A stretch of DNA of 64,000 nucleotides, taken from Aquimarina latercula DSM 2041. GTDB taxonomy: Bacteria; Bacteroidota; Bacteroidia; Flavobacteriales; Flavobacteriaceae. The notes under the pieces are model-generated. The model saw only the letters and a list, made by a program, of their open reading frames with translations, was not told the origin of the DNA and searched no databases. The stretch is taken from contig NZ_AUMK01000003.1 in assembly GCF_000430645.1 (NCBI RefSeq), forward strand, positions 760,796 to 824,795, read 5' to 3'. Position numbers and translations under genes: made by a program. Shown here one piece after another: positions 36,166-45,764 of the stretch (position 1 is the first letter of the stretch; each line of letters opens with the position of its first letter).

Positions 36166-36555
36166 TTAATCCAAGTCATCTCGATCAAAATCTTTAATAA
36201 AATCAGTGGTGTTTTTAAAACCTAACTTTTCAAGTTTTTCAAAATATGGTATATAATCAGATTCTTCAAATTCATATGTATCAACATTCCACAAAAAATG
36301 TATAATCCACTGATACCATCTTGCTGGGGCTGGATATTTTCTTAAATACGTTATACGATCGTCAAAATTTAAAACTTCTTGATCCAACCATTCATTTAAA
36401 ATCATTATGTGAGTTTCTCCTCCTCCCATTCTCCAACCGATACTATACGGATGAAGATTAGGTCCGTATATCCAAGGCGGAGGAATATCACCATACTTTT
36501 TTGTTAGTTCATTACTGGCTTTTATGTACCATTTAGAATTTTTATATTCTCCCAT
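36166..36555 (-). CDS. Uncharacterised 129-residue protein
   Basis: The ATG at 36555 is chosen over a TTG five codons upstream, giving 129 residues. It is rich in Trp and Tyr (KWYIKASNELTKKYGDIPPPW, PNLHPYSIGWRMGGGE, ARWYQWIIHFLWNVD). There is no signal peptide or membrane helix. I do not recognise the family. It is 18 bp upstream of the AraC-type regulator and 24 bp downstream of the acetyltransferase, so these three are probably co-transcribed. Confidence 0.6.
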   Translation of the reverse strand: MGEYKNSKWYIKASNELTKKYGDIPPPWIYGPNLHPYSIGWRMGGGETHIMILNEWLDQEVLNFDDRITYLRKYPAPARWYQWIIHFLWNVDTYEFEESDYIPYFEKLEKLGFKNTTDFIKDFDRDDLD

Positions 36556-36579
36556 ACATTCGATAAACAATACTATCTT

Positions 36580-37116
36580 TTAATATGACCTACTTTTTGT
36601 TATAAGTTCTTTATTACACCAATACCAGATTGCGTCTTCACTATTAGGTTCATAAGGAGCAAATTTATCGAACTCCATTCCAACTTTTTCCATCACTCTG
36701 ATCGATGCTTTATTATCTTTAAATGCAATTGCAATTATCTTTTTTAGTTTAAGGGAATCAAAGCCATACTCTAAAATTGCACGAGATGCCTCTGTTGCTA
36801 TACCCAATCCCCAATATTCAGGTAAGAACCTATATCCTAAATCAATTTCATCAAATTCTGGCAAGTATGCCAATCCTGACCATCCTACAAATTTATTTCC
36901 TTTTTTTAAAATAGTAGCCCATCTACCATATCCATATTTTTTATAATCAATAATTCTTGTTTCTATGGCTTTTTTTATTTCTTCCCTAGATTTTACTACA
37001 GGTTCTCCTGTATACTTTTGTACGGCAGGATTAGAATGCAGATTGTATAGTACTTCTATGTCATCAAGAGTAATTTCTCTTAATAATAATCTTTCTGTTT
37101 CTATTAAAACCTTCAC
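36580..37116 (-). CDS. GNAT acetyltransferase, RimJ/RimL-like
   Basis: A 178-residue acetyltransferase. It begins KVLIETERLLLREITLDDIEVLYNL in part and has the acetyl-CoA-binding segment LGYRFLPEYWGLGIATEA, followed by NKASIRVMEKVGM. This is the usual form of RimJ/RimL-type enzymes that acetylate amino groups of proteins, antibiotics or small molecules; the substrate is unknown. The start codon is GTG. Confidence 0.85.
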   Translation of the reverse strand: MKVLIETERLLLREITLDDIEVLYNLHSNPAVQKYTGEPVVKSREEIKKAIETRIIDYKKYGYGRWATILKKGNKFVGWSGLAYLPEFDEIDLGYRFLPEYWGLGIATEASRAILEYGFDSLKLKKIIAIAFKDNKASIRVMEKVGMEFDKFAPYEPNSEDAIWYWCNKELITKSRSY

Positions 37117-37166
37117 TTTATTGATTATAATATTTTAGGCATACCCTATTGAGAATATAAATATAC

Positions 37167-39572
37167 CTAAAATGTTATACTCAATTGTTCTATCACACTA
37201 GAGTTCCATTCAAGCGTAACTGTTAATAGGTTTTCTTTCTCGTTCCAATCAGTTTCAACTATCTTATCTCCTACCTTAACAGATGCTGGAGCAGTTTTTA
37301 TATTATGAATAATTAATGATAGTTTACGACTGATTTTAGCATAATCATTGCCTGTTTCAGACTTTAAATTTATAGAAAGTGTATCATCTACATTCTTACT
37401 ATTGAAACTTAAAATCTCATACTTACCTTTTTCATAGGCATTTGGCGTATTTCCATCATCATCATATAATTTCCCAAAACTAGAACTCGTTTGAACATCG
37501 TGATAATAATGTAACGTAAGCTCCTTAGTATTATATAATTCTGTATTCTGGATAGTCTCTACCATAGGAATAAATGCACCTGCTTTTACAAATACAGGAA
37601 TATGATCCTCTTCGGTTTCTATAGTAATATATCTACCTCCTTCATATTTTTCACCTGTATAAAAATCATACCAATTAGATCCCTTAGGAAAATAAACATC
37701 CTTAGATGCTACCCCAGATTTTACTATTGGAGAAACTAAGAAACTGTCTCCCCACAAGTAAGTATTAGAAACCGTTTGTAATTCTTTAGCCTCAGAATCT
37801 TCAAAAAACAAAGGTCGCATTAACGGAACTCCTGTTTGATTATTTTCAAAAGCTAACGTATAATTATATGGAAGCATTTGATATCTCATTTCTATACTCT
37901 TTTTCGCTAATTCTTTTGTTTTTTTATCATGAAAAACTGGTTCTGGTGCAATATGTTCTTGAGCATGTGGTCTATAAATAGGTTGAAAAACTCCATACTG
38001 TAACCACCGAGTATATAGTTCTGCGTCAAATTTTTCTCCTCCAGCAAAACCACCTAGATCCGAATGCATATATCCCAATCCTTGAATCCCCATTGATAAG
38101 GCTATTTCGGTTTGAGGTTGTAAACCACCCCAACTTCTATTAACATCTCCCGACCAAGGAATCATCCCAAATCGTTGTGATCCAGAATATCCAGCACGCA
38201 TCAAAATAAAAGGTCGTTGATTAGGGAAATCTTTTTGGTACCCTTCTTGAACTAATCTCGCCCAATCGTGTCCGTAAATATTATGAACTTCGTCAGCAGA
38301 TCCTGTGGCATGTAACAATGATGATGGATGAACTTCAGGTTCACCAAGATCTCCCCACCATCCTGAGACTCCATATTCTTTAGTATATGTTTTATAAATA
38401 TTCCAAAACCAATCTTTACCTTTTTGATCATAAATATCAATAATTCCAGTGTTTCCAAAATAGAAATCATATCTAAAAGGATTTCCTAATGAATCTTTAC
38501 CAAGAACTTTTTCAGTTACAGCTTCTTCCCATTTTTTGGATGTTGATAAAACAAAAGGTTCTGTTATTAAAATGGTTTTTACACCTTGGTTTTTGAAATC
38601 ATTGATCATTTGTTTAGGGTTAGGAAATGAATCTTTCAAAAACTCTAGATTTCCCATATGCCCTTTGATGTCTTTTCCAAACCAATAAATATCTAGAATT
38701 ACTGCATCTAAGGGAATAGAATCACTTTTAAATTTCGCTATAGTTTCCTTAGTTTCCTTTTCTGAATGATATCCAAAACGACTTGCAAAATTACCAAAAG
38801 CCCATCGCGGAGGTAATGGTTGTTTTCCTGTTAGATCAGTATACTGATTCATTAAATCTTTCCAATCATCACCAGCTACAACTTGATATGTCTTTCTTCC
38901 ATTGATCGTTTCGTAACTCAATGTATTATCTTTTTTACTATCAATATCAAGAAAACCGATCGGAGCATTATCAAAATGAACTGCATATTTTTTAGATGAT
39001 AGTACTAAAGGCATCGTATAATTCATTAATTCAGCACGAGTTTCATAACCATAATGCGCTCTATTATATAATTGCAAACGATTACCTCTTCTATTCATTC
39101 CTACTACTCTTGCTCCTGCACCATAAATAACTTCATCTTTATCTAAATTAAAATTCAATATTTCTGTAGAATCTGTTTTAAGATATCCCTTGTTCTCTGA
39201 GATTAATTCTTTTCCGTTATATATATAAGAAATATGAAATGGTTCTTTTGTTATATGAACACTGATCCCATCAGAATCGCCGTATACAATACTTTTATCA
39301 GTTTCCTCTACGTTAGCAACAATTCCATTTTCTAAAATAACCGCATGAGATTGCGGGTTAAACGTTTCTCCATTTGGAATAAATGAAGTTTCTATAATTT
39401 TATTAGAATATAGTTTTATAAGGTATTTCCCATTCTCTCTAGAAACCTCAATAAAACCATCTTTTTTATAGCTATCGATATTGGTTATAAAATCACTCGC
39501 ATTAGGTTTACAAGAAAACGCTAAAAATGTTACTACTCCGGAAAGGAAAAAGAAAAATAATCTTGACTTCAT
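37167..39572 (-). CDS. GH31 alpha-glycosidase lipoprotein
   Basis: An 801-residue lipoprotein (lipobox FSC at about residue 21). An N-terminal beta-sandwich (about 30-250) includes DEVIYGAGARVVGMNRRG and NYTMPLVLSSKKYAVHFDN. The GH31 barrel (about 255-620) has WAFGNFASRFGYHSEKE, LDIYWFGKD, the nucleophile region WWGDLGEPEVHP and the likely acid/base Asp in WSGDVNRSW. C-terminal beta-sheet domains end the protein. It should release alpha-linked glucose or xylose at the cell surface or periplasm; which is not decided by sequence. It stands alone with no SusCD pair nearby. Confidence 0.85.
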   Translation of the reverse strand: MKSRLFFFFLSGVVTFLAFSCKPNASDFITNIDSYKKDGFIEVSRENGKYLIKLYSNKIIETSFIPNGETFNPQSHAVILENGIVANVEETDKSIVYGDSDGISVHITKEPFHISYIYNGKELISENKGYLKTDSTEILNFNLDKDEVIYGAGARVVGMNRRGNRLQLYNRAHYGYETRAELMNYTMPLVLSSKKYAVHFDNAPIGFLDIDSKKDNTLSYETINGRKTYQVVAGDDWKDLMNQYTDLTGKQPLPPRWAFGNFASRFGYHSEKETKETIAKFKSDSIPLDAVILDIYWFGKDIKGHMGNLEFLKDSFPNPKQMINDFKNQGVKTILITEPFVLSTSKKWEEAVTEKVLGKDSLGNPFRYDFYFGNTGIIDIYDQKGKDWFWNIYKTYTKEYGVSGWWGDLGEPEVHPSSLLHATGSADEVHNIYGHDWARLVQEGYQKDFPNQRPFILMRAGYSGSQRFGMIPWSGDVNRSWGGLQPQTEIALSMGIQGLGYMHSDLGGFAGGEKFDAELYTRWLQYGVFQPIYRPHAQEHIAPEPVFHDKKTKELAKKSIEMRYQMLPYNYTLAFENNQTGVPLMRPLFFEDSEAKELQTVSNTYLWGDSFLVSPIVKSGVASKDVYFPKGSNWYDFYTGEKYEGGRYITIETEEDHIPVFVKAGAFIPMVETIQNTELYNTKELTLHYYHDVQTSSSFGKLYDDDGNTPNAYEKGKYEILSFNSKNVDDTLSINLKSETGNDYAKISRKLSLIIHNIKTAPASVKVGDKIVETDWNEKENLLTVTLEWNSSVIEQLSITF

Positions 39573-39903
39573 TATGTAATGGGTATTTTCTAATGTTGAT
39601 AAGATTCAAATATACTAGAATACCTTTAAAATAAGGATACAACAACTGATGACGATACCGAATTATTGAATTTTCATTCAAAACAAAAAAACACAATAAA
39701 AATCACAATACTTCACTATAACGTTTTCGTAACTAAATAGAATTAGTTTAATCATATCGTAATCGATTTCATACAGTAAAAGCATTAACATAAAATACCT
39801 AACCTTAACCTAAACATTTGTTGAGATAGACTAAACATTTTGGTAATACCGAAAGATTACTTTTAGGGTATTAATAACCAATTTAATCTTAATCGTATTA
39901 CAC
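39573..39903. other. 331-bp divergent intergenic region
   Basis: No gene was found. It separates the GH31 gene (-) from the phytase-like/GDPD gene (+). A direct repeat of CTAAACATTT occurs at 39810-39819 and 39831-39840, two helical turns apart, 63 bases before the ATG at 39904. TAAACATT also occurs in the conserved element upstream of the PhoX-like genes. Confidence 0.5.
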
Positions 39904-42768
39904 ATGAAAAATCATCCTTACACTATGGTAAGTAGACACAAAAAATCATTATCTATCTATGTCTGCTTAGGCTTTCTACTTTCATTTTCTTCTTTTGCAC
40001 AAACCAAAAAAGATAAAACAACTCCACAATTTGATTTACCTAAGGACAATTATTATGGTCAAGAAATTTATGCAAAAGGAAAAGGAAAATCTTTTAGAAA
40101 CTTTGGAGACTTACTATTCTCCAGAGCAGTTTTAGATGCAGCTAGTTTCTCTGAAGGTCCTACCTCTGGTCTTTTAATTGGTAATGGACCTATTAATGAG
40201 CAAAACCTTCCTTTTGATAACAAGCAACCTATCCAAGGATTTTCTGCTGTCTTAAATAATATGGACGGAACTTTTACTGCAATGTCAGATAATGGTTTTG
40301 GAAGTATTGAGAATTCTTCGGATTATAATTTACGTTTATACAAAATCAAACCTAGATTTGAAACTTTTTTTAGAAGAGGAGAGGGAGATATTCAAGTATT
40401 AGAATATACCGAACTAAAAGATCCTAATGGACTAATTCCATTTGCAATTACGAATCATTTTAGCCAAGATAGAGTTTTAACCGGTGCAGACTTTGATATT
40501 GAATCTATCCAAAGAACTACTAATGGAGATTATTGGATCGGAGATGAATTTGGACCTTTCTTATTACATTTTGATCAAAATGGGGTATTAATAGACGCTC
40601 CTTATCCTCTACCTGATCTAGATAATGCCGGTAAAGAATTACGTTCTCCACAAAATCCATTTAGTGAAGAAGCGAGTGCTATTAGAATTATGAATGCTAT
40701 GAGGGCGCATGCACAAGCTAATGGTAGTAAAGCCCCAGTAATGTCACCTTGGTTTGTTATGTTAGATGATAATGATGAAACTACGGTAGTAGGAAGTAGA
40801 ATGACAACTGCCAATGGATTGGTAGAAGCATCAAGTGAATTATTTAATGTTTCTTCTTTAAATCGTGCTGGTCATCCAGTAGTTGTATACACCGTTAACG
40901 ATACAGAAAACATGAATCGTTTGTTGGACCTAGACTTACAAGGAATTATTTCAGATCGCCCCGACCTTTTATTAGAAGCTGTACAAAATTTTGATAAGAA
41001 CCAAGACGGTCGCGCTGATTATATGGATGATAATGGACTTATTGATGTTACTCTTTTTGATGCACAAGGACATCGTGGAGCTAGAAATTTACGTCCAGAA
41101 AACACCATACCATCTATGGAAGCAGCATTAGATTATTTGATGCCTACATTAGAAACAGACTGTGGAATCACTTTAGACGGAATCCCTGTACTAGATCACG
41201 ACCCACATATAGAAGCGGCAAAAACAAGAAAAGTAGATGGCACTCCATATGAATATGAAGATGAAGTATTGGTAAAGAATCTTACATTAGACAGTATCCA
41301 AAAAACATTTATTGCAGACAAAATCTTAGCCGGTAGACCTGCACAAACCAATGATCTTTCACTCTCTCCTGTTGCTGTAGCTTTTGCAAATGAAAAAGGA
41401 TTTATTGATCCTTACGTAATACCATCATTACAACAATTATTTGATTTTGTAGAGTTTTATGTTAACTATTATAAAAATGGAGAAGGATCTTCTCACCCTG
41501 AAGCTACGAAACGTTGGATGAACGCATCTAAAGTTCGTTTTAATATAGAAACCAAAATTAATCCAAGAACAGATCTAGATGATCGAGGTGATATTTTTGC
41601 TGAGAGAACTTTTGGTCCGGAAATATTTACCAAAGCAATTGCTGATATTATTGTTGCGAATGAATTAACGGATCGTGCAGATATACAAAGTTTTGATTTT
41701 AGAACACTATTACTTTCACAAGCTCAGTATCCAGAAATTAGAACGGTTTGCTTATTTGGTGATTTCCCTAAAGTTGGAGATGCTGGCGATGGTACCAACT
41801 TACAAGATCAAAATGGAGAAAATACTCCTTGGTTAGCAGGAATGTACTGGCCATATCGAGTGACAAAATTAGACACTCCATTTAATGTAAAACAAAGTGG
41901 TGGTTTCGAAGGAATGGCTTTAACTACAGATAATACCACATTATTACCATTGCTAGAAAAACCGCTAGAAGGTAGCGAAAATAACAATCTATTAATCCAC
42001 GAATTTAATCTTGCTAGTAAATCTTATACCAATAAAAAATATGAATATCCACTTAACGAAAGAGCTTCTGCAATTGGTGATTTTGTAATGTTTAGTAGAC
42101 AAAGAGGATTAATAATCGAGAGAGATGGATCTCAAGGAGATCTTGAAGGGTTCAAAGCTATTTATGAAATAGAACTAGACGAAGATTCTACGATGGTTCA
42201 AAAAAGACTTAATGTAGACTTATTGAACATTAGAGATCCTAGGAGAATTTCAGAACCTGGATTACCTGGAGATATAGGAATTGGTAGAGAATTTGCTTTT
42301 CCTTTTGTTACTATAGAAAGTGTTGTAGTTCTTAATCCGTTTTTGATTGGTGTTCTAAATGATAATAACTATCCATTTAGTGTTGGTCGACATGTTGGTG
42401 AAGGGTTACCTGATGACAATGAGTTTATTTTACTGTGGTTAGACCAACGATTAGGATTGCCTTGGTACAACAAGAAAGATACTGTATTAAGATTTAAAGA
42501 AGACGATTTTAAAACATATCCTAACACTTTTACCAACAAGGTGACTTTCTCTTCTATAAATGAAAAGATAAGCGTAGTAAGTATTGATATATTTGATTTG
42601 GCAGGAAACTTAGTTAAACAAATAAATTCTACTAAAACAAATGAAAATGGTTTTGAATATATATGGGATGGTAAAGCCGATAGTGGTGCTGATGTATCTA
42701 CAGGAATATATATTGCAATTATCCAAGCTGATGGAGAATTTATAAAGAAAAAGTTAGTAAAAAAATAA
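39904..42768 (+). CDS. Secreted phytase-like / GDPD hybrid with T9SS tail
   Basis: A 954-residue secreted protein with a signal peptide ending near FAQ (31-33). Residues about 70-250 and 650-855 look like the two parts of an esterase-like phytase domain (SDNGFGSIENSSDYNLRLY, GDYWIGDEFGPFLLHFD; then GFEGMAL, AIGDFVMFSRQRGLIIERD in part). Between them are glycerophosphodiester phosphodiesterase motifs in unusual order. HPVVVYTVND and GIISDRPDLL (324-356) come before GHRGARNLRPENT (389-401), ETDCGITLDGIPVLDHDP (417-434, catalytic E and D/H) and NIETK (547-551). The last 85 residues form a FlgD-like T9SS sorting domain. It probably releases phosphate from organic phosphates. Confidence 0.75.
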   Translation: MKNHPYTMVSRHKKSLSIYVCLGFLLSFSSFAQTKKDKTTPQFDLPKDNYYGQEIYAKGKGKSFRNFGDLLFSRAVLDAASFSEGPTSGLLIGNGPINEQNLPFDNKQPIQGFSAVLNNMDGTFTAMSDNGFGSIENSSDYNLRLYKIKPRFETFFRRGEGDIQVLEYTELKDPNGLIPFAITNHFSQDRVLTGADFDIESIQRTTNGDYWIGDEFGPFLLHFDQNGVLIDAPYPLPDLDNAGKELRSPQNPFSEEASAIRIMNAMRAHAQANGSKAPVMSPWFVMLDDNDETTVVGSRMTTANGLVEASSELFNVSSLNRAGHPVVVYTVNDTENMNRLLDLDLQGIISDRPDLLLEAVQNFDKNQDGRADYMDDNGLIDVTLFDAQGHRGARNLRPENTIPSMEAALDYLMPTLETDCGITLDGIPVLDHDPHIEAAKTRKVDGTPYEYEDEVLVKNLTLDSIQKTFIADKILAGRPAQTNDLSLSPVAVAFANEKGFIDPYVIPSLQQLFDFVEFYVNYYKNGEGSSHPEATKRWMNASKVRFNIETKINPRTDLDDRGDIFAERTFGPEIFTKAIADIIVANELTDRADIQSFDFRTLLLSQAQYPEIRTVCLFGDFPKVGDAGDGTNLQDQNGENTPWLAGMYWPYRVTKLDTPFNVKQSGGFEGMALTTDNTTLLPLLEKPLEGSENNNLLIHEFNLASKSYTNKKYEYPLNERASAIGDFVMFSRQRGLIIERDGSQGDLEGFKAIYEIELDEDSTMVQKRLNVDLLNIRDPRRISEPGLPGDIGIGREFAFPFVTIESVVVLNPFLIGVLNDNNYPFSVGRHVGEGLPDDNEFILLWLDQRLGLPWYNKKDTVLRFKEDDFKTYPNTFTNKVTFSSINEKISVVSIDIFDLAGNLVKQINSTKTNENGFEYIWDGKADSGADVSTGIYIAIIQADGEFIKKKLVKK

Positions 42769-42808
42769 AAACTTAAAATTAACCAACTTACTAGCATTAA
42801 TAACCAAA

Positions 42809-42840
42809 AAAAAGACCTGCCATATTAAGCAGGTCTTTTT
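42809..42840 (+). terminator. Bidirectional terminator
   Basis: AAAAAGACCTGC (42809-42820) pairs perfectly with GCAGGTCTTTTT (42829-42840) across an 8-base loop. It lies between the convergent genes ending at 42768 (+) and 42861 (-) and can serve both. Confidence 0.9.
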
Positions 42841-42860
42841 ATTTATACTCGTAATATCTC

Positions 42861-43379
42861 TTAATTTTTAGGGTATAAGAATGATTGTTCAACTTCGAAA
42901 TCCACTACTCCATCTTTTCTAACATCATAAATAATAAATAATTGCCCCCAATAAACTCCATCTGTAAAATCTGCTATGATCCATTTATGATTTAATAATC
43001 TTACTTTATTAATTGCCATATTACCCTCCATTCCCTCAAAAGGAACAATTGGATTATCAGCTCCTGCTTTATTTTGACTTATGATTTGGTCACTAATAGT
43101 TAACTCTAACTTTTTTGCATCATATCCTTGCTCTTCAAAATAATTAATAGCTTCTTCATCACTATCTAATGAAAAATAAGTTAGTTCTAAAATTTTATCT
43201 ATTAATGAATCTTTTTCTGCATCTCTAGATTTTAACTCATCTTCCTTCTCTTCTATTTTAGCCATCAAGTTATCTATCTTACCATCATAAGATTCCTTGG
43301 CTTTTTTAGCATTCATAAATTGAAATAATATGAATAAAACTGAAAAAATAAATAGGTAAAGAAATATTCTACTTCGCAT
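42861..43379 (-). CDS. Membrane-anchored coiled-coil protein of unknown function
   Basis: A 172-residue protein. One N-terminal membrane helix (about 4-22) is followed by a coiled coil rich in Lys and Glu (about 25-65: KIDNLMAKIEEKEDELKSRD in part). A small globular part then ends with KWIIADFTDGVYWGQLFIIYD and FEVEQSFLYP. Flavobacteriia carry it next to the MBL gene, as here (start 2 bp after the MBL stop), but its function is unknown. The coiled coil probably lies in the periplasm. Confidence 0.65.
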   Translation of the reverse strand: MRSRIFLYLFIFSVLFILFQFMNAKKAKESYDGKIDNLMAKIEEKEDELKSRDAEKDSLIDKILELTYFSLDSDEEAINYFEEQGYDAKKLELTISDQIISQNKAGADNPIVPFEGMEGNMAINKVRLLNHKWIIADFTDGVYWGQLFIIYDVRKDGVVDFEVEQSFLYPKN

Positions 43380-43380
43380 A

Positions 43381-44142
43381 TTAGATTGTAATTTTTAAAT
43401 TATCGTAGGCTAAAAAAACGTTTTCTGGTAATTGTTGTTGTACTTCTTCATGAAACCCAAGCATATGGCTTATATGCGTAAGATATGCCTTTTCAGGCTT
43501 TACTTCATCAATAAACTCTAATGCTTCTTCTAAATTAAAATGAGAGTGATGCGGCTCAATTCTGAGAGCATTTACCACCAATACTTTCACCCCTTTTAAT
43601 TTTTCGGTTTCCTTCTTCTCAATGGTTTTTACATCAGTTAGATAAGCAAAATCTTTAAATCTAAAGCCAAAAACTTGTAATCGATTGTGCATTAAATCTA
43701 TCGGGATCACATCCAGGTTGCCCAGTGAAAATGGTTGGTTAGTTAGTTCATTTTCTATAACACTGGGTGCTCCTGGATATTTATTTTCTGATGAAAATAT
43801 ATAACTAAATCTTGTTCTTAAAGCATTTAATACTCTTTTATGCGCATATACAGGAATATCTCCTTGTCTAAAAAAAAATGGCCGTATATCATCCATTCCC
43901 ATCGTATGATCGGCATGTTCATGAGTAAAAATTATCCCATCAATCCTATCTACTTCATTTGTCAGCATTTGTTGTCTAAAATCAGGACCGCAATCTATTA
44001 CATACTGATACTCGTCCCATGAGACTAAGACCGACACACGTAATCTCTTATCTTTTTGATACTTACTAAGGCATACAGGATGTGTACTTCCTATTATCGG
44101 AATTCCTTGTGATGTTCCTGTACCAAGAAATGTAACTTCCAT
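43381..44142 (-). CDS. MBL-fold hydrolase, PhnP-like
   Basis: A 253-residue metallo-beta-lactamase-fold enzyme. It begins MEVTFLGTGTSQGIPIIG, then CGPDFRQQML, the metal motif THEHADHTMGMDD (HxHxDH), and late ligands in LTHISHMLGFHEE. The GTGTSQGIP start and DFRQQ segment fit the PhnP group, which cleaves cyclic phosphodiesters of ribose. No phosphonate genes are near, so the physiological substrate is open. It is coupled to the downstream coiled-coil gene. Confidence 0.85.
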   Translation of the reverse strand: MEVTFLGTGTSQGIPIIGSTHPVCLSKYQKDKRLRVSVLVSWDEYQYVIDCGPDFRQQMLTNEVDRIDGIIFTHEHADHTMGMDDIRPFFFRQGDIPVYAHKRVLNALRTRFSYIFSSENKYPGAPSVIENELTNQPFSLGNLDVIPIDLMHNRLQVFGFRFKDFAYLTDVKTIEKKETEKLKGVKVLVVNALRIEPHHSHFNLEEALEFIDEVKPEKAYLTHISHMLGFHEEVQQQLPENVFLAYDNLKITI

Positions 44143-44161
44143 ATCGCATATTGACTAAAGG

Positions 44162-44190
44162 CAAATGTAATTATAATTTTTTTGCTCAAA
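44162..44190 (-). promoter_or_regulatory. Promoter of the MBL gene, TTTG-N17-TACATTTG
   Basis: On the minus strand TTTG (44190-44187) is 17 bases from TACATTTG (44169-44162), which ends 19 bases upstream of the ATG at 44142. Both elements match the Bacteroidota consensus, with slightly short spacing. Confidence 0.5.
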
Positions 44191-44315
44191 AAGTAATTCA
44201 TTTCGACACTTTATTATTTATATCTATTATAAAATGCGAAAAATTGCTTTCAGTTTTTTTTAATAATACTTAATCTATTAGTAACTTTACATAAACAAAA
44301 AAAGCCCATTTCGCT

Positions 44316-45764
44316 ATGCCTATTACTATCATGGGGGATAAGGAATTCGAGTCCGTCCCTTCGCTTAAGAGTAAAGCCTTACGAATCAATCTAAATGCTA
44401 ACATCTATGGAACCTTCGCGGAGATAGGTGCCGGTCAGGAAACAGCACGTAATTTTTTTAGAGCTGGAGGTGCATCTGGTACTATTGCAAAAGCTATGAG
44501 TGCTTATGATAAAGATTTTAGTGATGCCATCTACGGAATAGAAGATGATAAACGCTATGTAACCGAGGCTCGATTAAAAAAGATGTTGAAGCACGAGGTA
44601 CGTCTTATAGAAGAGCGAATAAAGAGAGAAAAACATCCAAATAAATTATTTTTCAGTTATGCTAATACAGTAGCTACAATTGATTTTGCTAAGAAATATA
44701 AAGGACACGGTTGGGTTGGTATTCGATACCAAACTAAACCAGATGAAGACTATAATGAAATAATACTTCATATCCGTTTTCATGAAAATGATGCTAAACT
44801 ACAGCAAATGACCTTGGGAGTTTTAGGAGTTAATCTTATTTATGGAGCTTATTATAAATATGATAATCCAAAAAAATTACTTCGTTATCTATATGATCAC
44901 TTAGATAAAGACCAAATTGAAATTGACACTATTAATTTTTCCGGTCCAAGATTTAAAAAAGTGGATAACCGATTAATGAGTTTGCAATTGGTTAAAAATG
45001 GAATGACCGAAGCGGTAATGTTTGGACCTGATGGTAATAATGTTCTACCCGCTGCTGTATTATATAAAAAGAATATCCTAGCTCTAAGAGGAAGTTTTAG
45101 ACCAGTGACCAAAGTAAATATGGATATTTATAAAAAGTCACTTAATATGTTCCTTAATGAGAATAAGGTACGTAAAGAGAAAACAATTGAGATTTTTGAA
45201 ATCACCTTATCTAACCTTAGAGCAGAAGGGGAAATCGATGAAGAAGATTTTATGTCTAGAGCAAGATTATTATGCTCCTTAGGGCAGACTGTAATGATTT
45301 CTAATTTCCAGGAATATTATAAAGTTGTAGAGTACTTCTCTAATTATACTAAAGAGCGTATGGCGCTTTCTATGGGTGTAAATAATCTAGTAGATATATT
45401 TGACGAAAAATACTATCGACATTTAAGTGGAGGTATTCTAGAAGCTTTCGGAAAACTCTTCTTTAAAGATCTTAAAGTATATTTATATCCTTTAAAAGAC
45501 CCTAAAACTGGAGACTTAACTACAAGTGAAAACCTTAAGGTACATCCTAGAATGAAAGAATTATATAAATTCTTTAAATACAATGGAAAACTTCAAGATA
45601 TTGTAGATTTTGATCCTTCTATAATGGATATATATTCTAGAGAAGTACTTCGAAAAATTCAGGAAGGTGAATCTGGATGGGAAGAACAATTACCTGAACT
45701 TATTCCAGAAATGATTAAAGAAAATAATTTCTTCGGTTATAAAGAAACCGAAAAAGTACAATAA
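44316..45764 (+). CDS. Conserved Bacteroidota cytoplasmic protein of unknown function
   Basis: A 482-residue protein without signal peptide or membrane helices. Notable segments are NIYGTFAEIGAGQETARNFFRAGGASGTIAKAMSAYD in pieces across about 28-65, FFSYANTVATIDFAKKYKGHGWVG (in part, about 110-135), EIILHIRFHENDA, and GPDGNNVLPAAVLYKKNILALRGSF (in part). I recall near-identical proteins throughout Bacteroidota, sometimes mislabelled as TonB-dependent receptor or nicotinate-nucleotide adenylyltransferase. Neither label fits this soluble, highly charged sequence. Strong conservation suggests a housekeeping role. It is a single gene. Confidence 0.7.
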   Translation: MPITIMGDKEFESVPSLKSKALRINLNANIYGTFAEIGAGQETARNFFRAGGASGTIAKAMSAYDKDFSDAIYGIEDDKRYVTEARLKKMLKHEVRLIEERIKREKHPNKLFFSYANTVATIDFAKKYKGHGWVGIRYQTKPDEDYNEIILHIRFHENDAKLQQMTLGVLGVNLIYGAYYKYDNPKKLLRYLYDHLDKDQIEIDTINFSGPRFKKVDNRLMSLQLVKNGMTEAVMFGPDGNNVLPAAVLYKKNILALRGSFRPVTKVNMDIYKKSLNMFLNENKVRKEKTIEIFEITLSNLRAEGEIDEEDFMSRARLLCSLGQTVMISNFQEYYKVVEYFSNYTKERMALSMGVNNLVDIFDEKYYRHLSGGILEAFGKLFFKDLKVYLYPLKDPKTGDLTTSENLKVHPRMKELYKFFKYNGKLQDIVDFDPSIMDIYSREVLRKIQEGESGWEEQLPELIPEMIKENNFFGYKETEKVQ

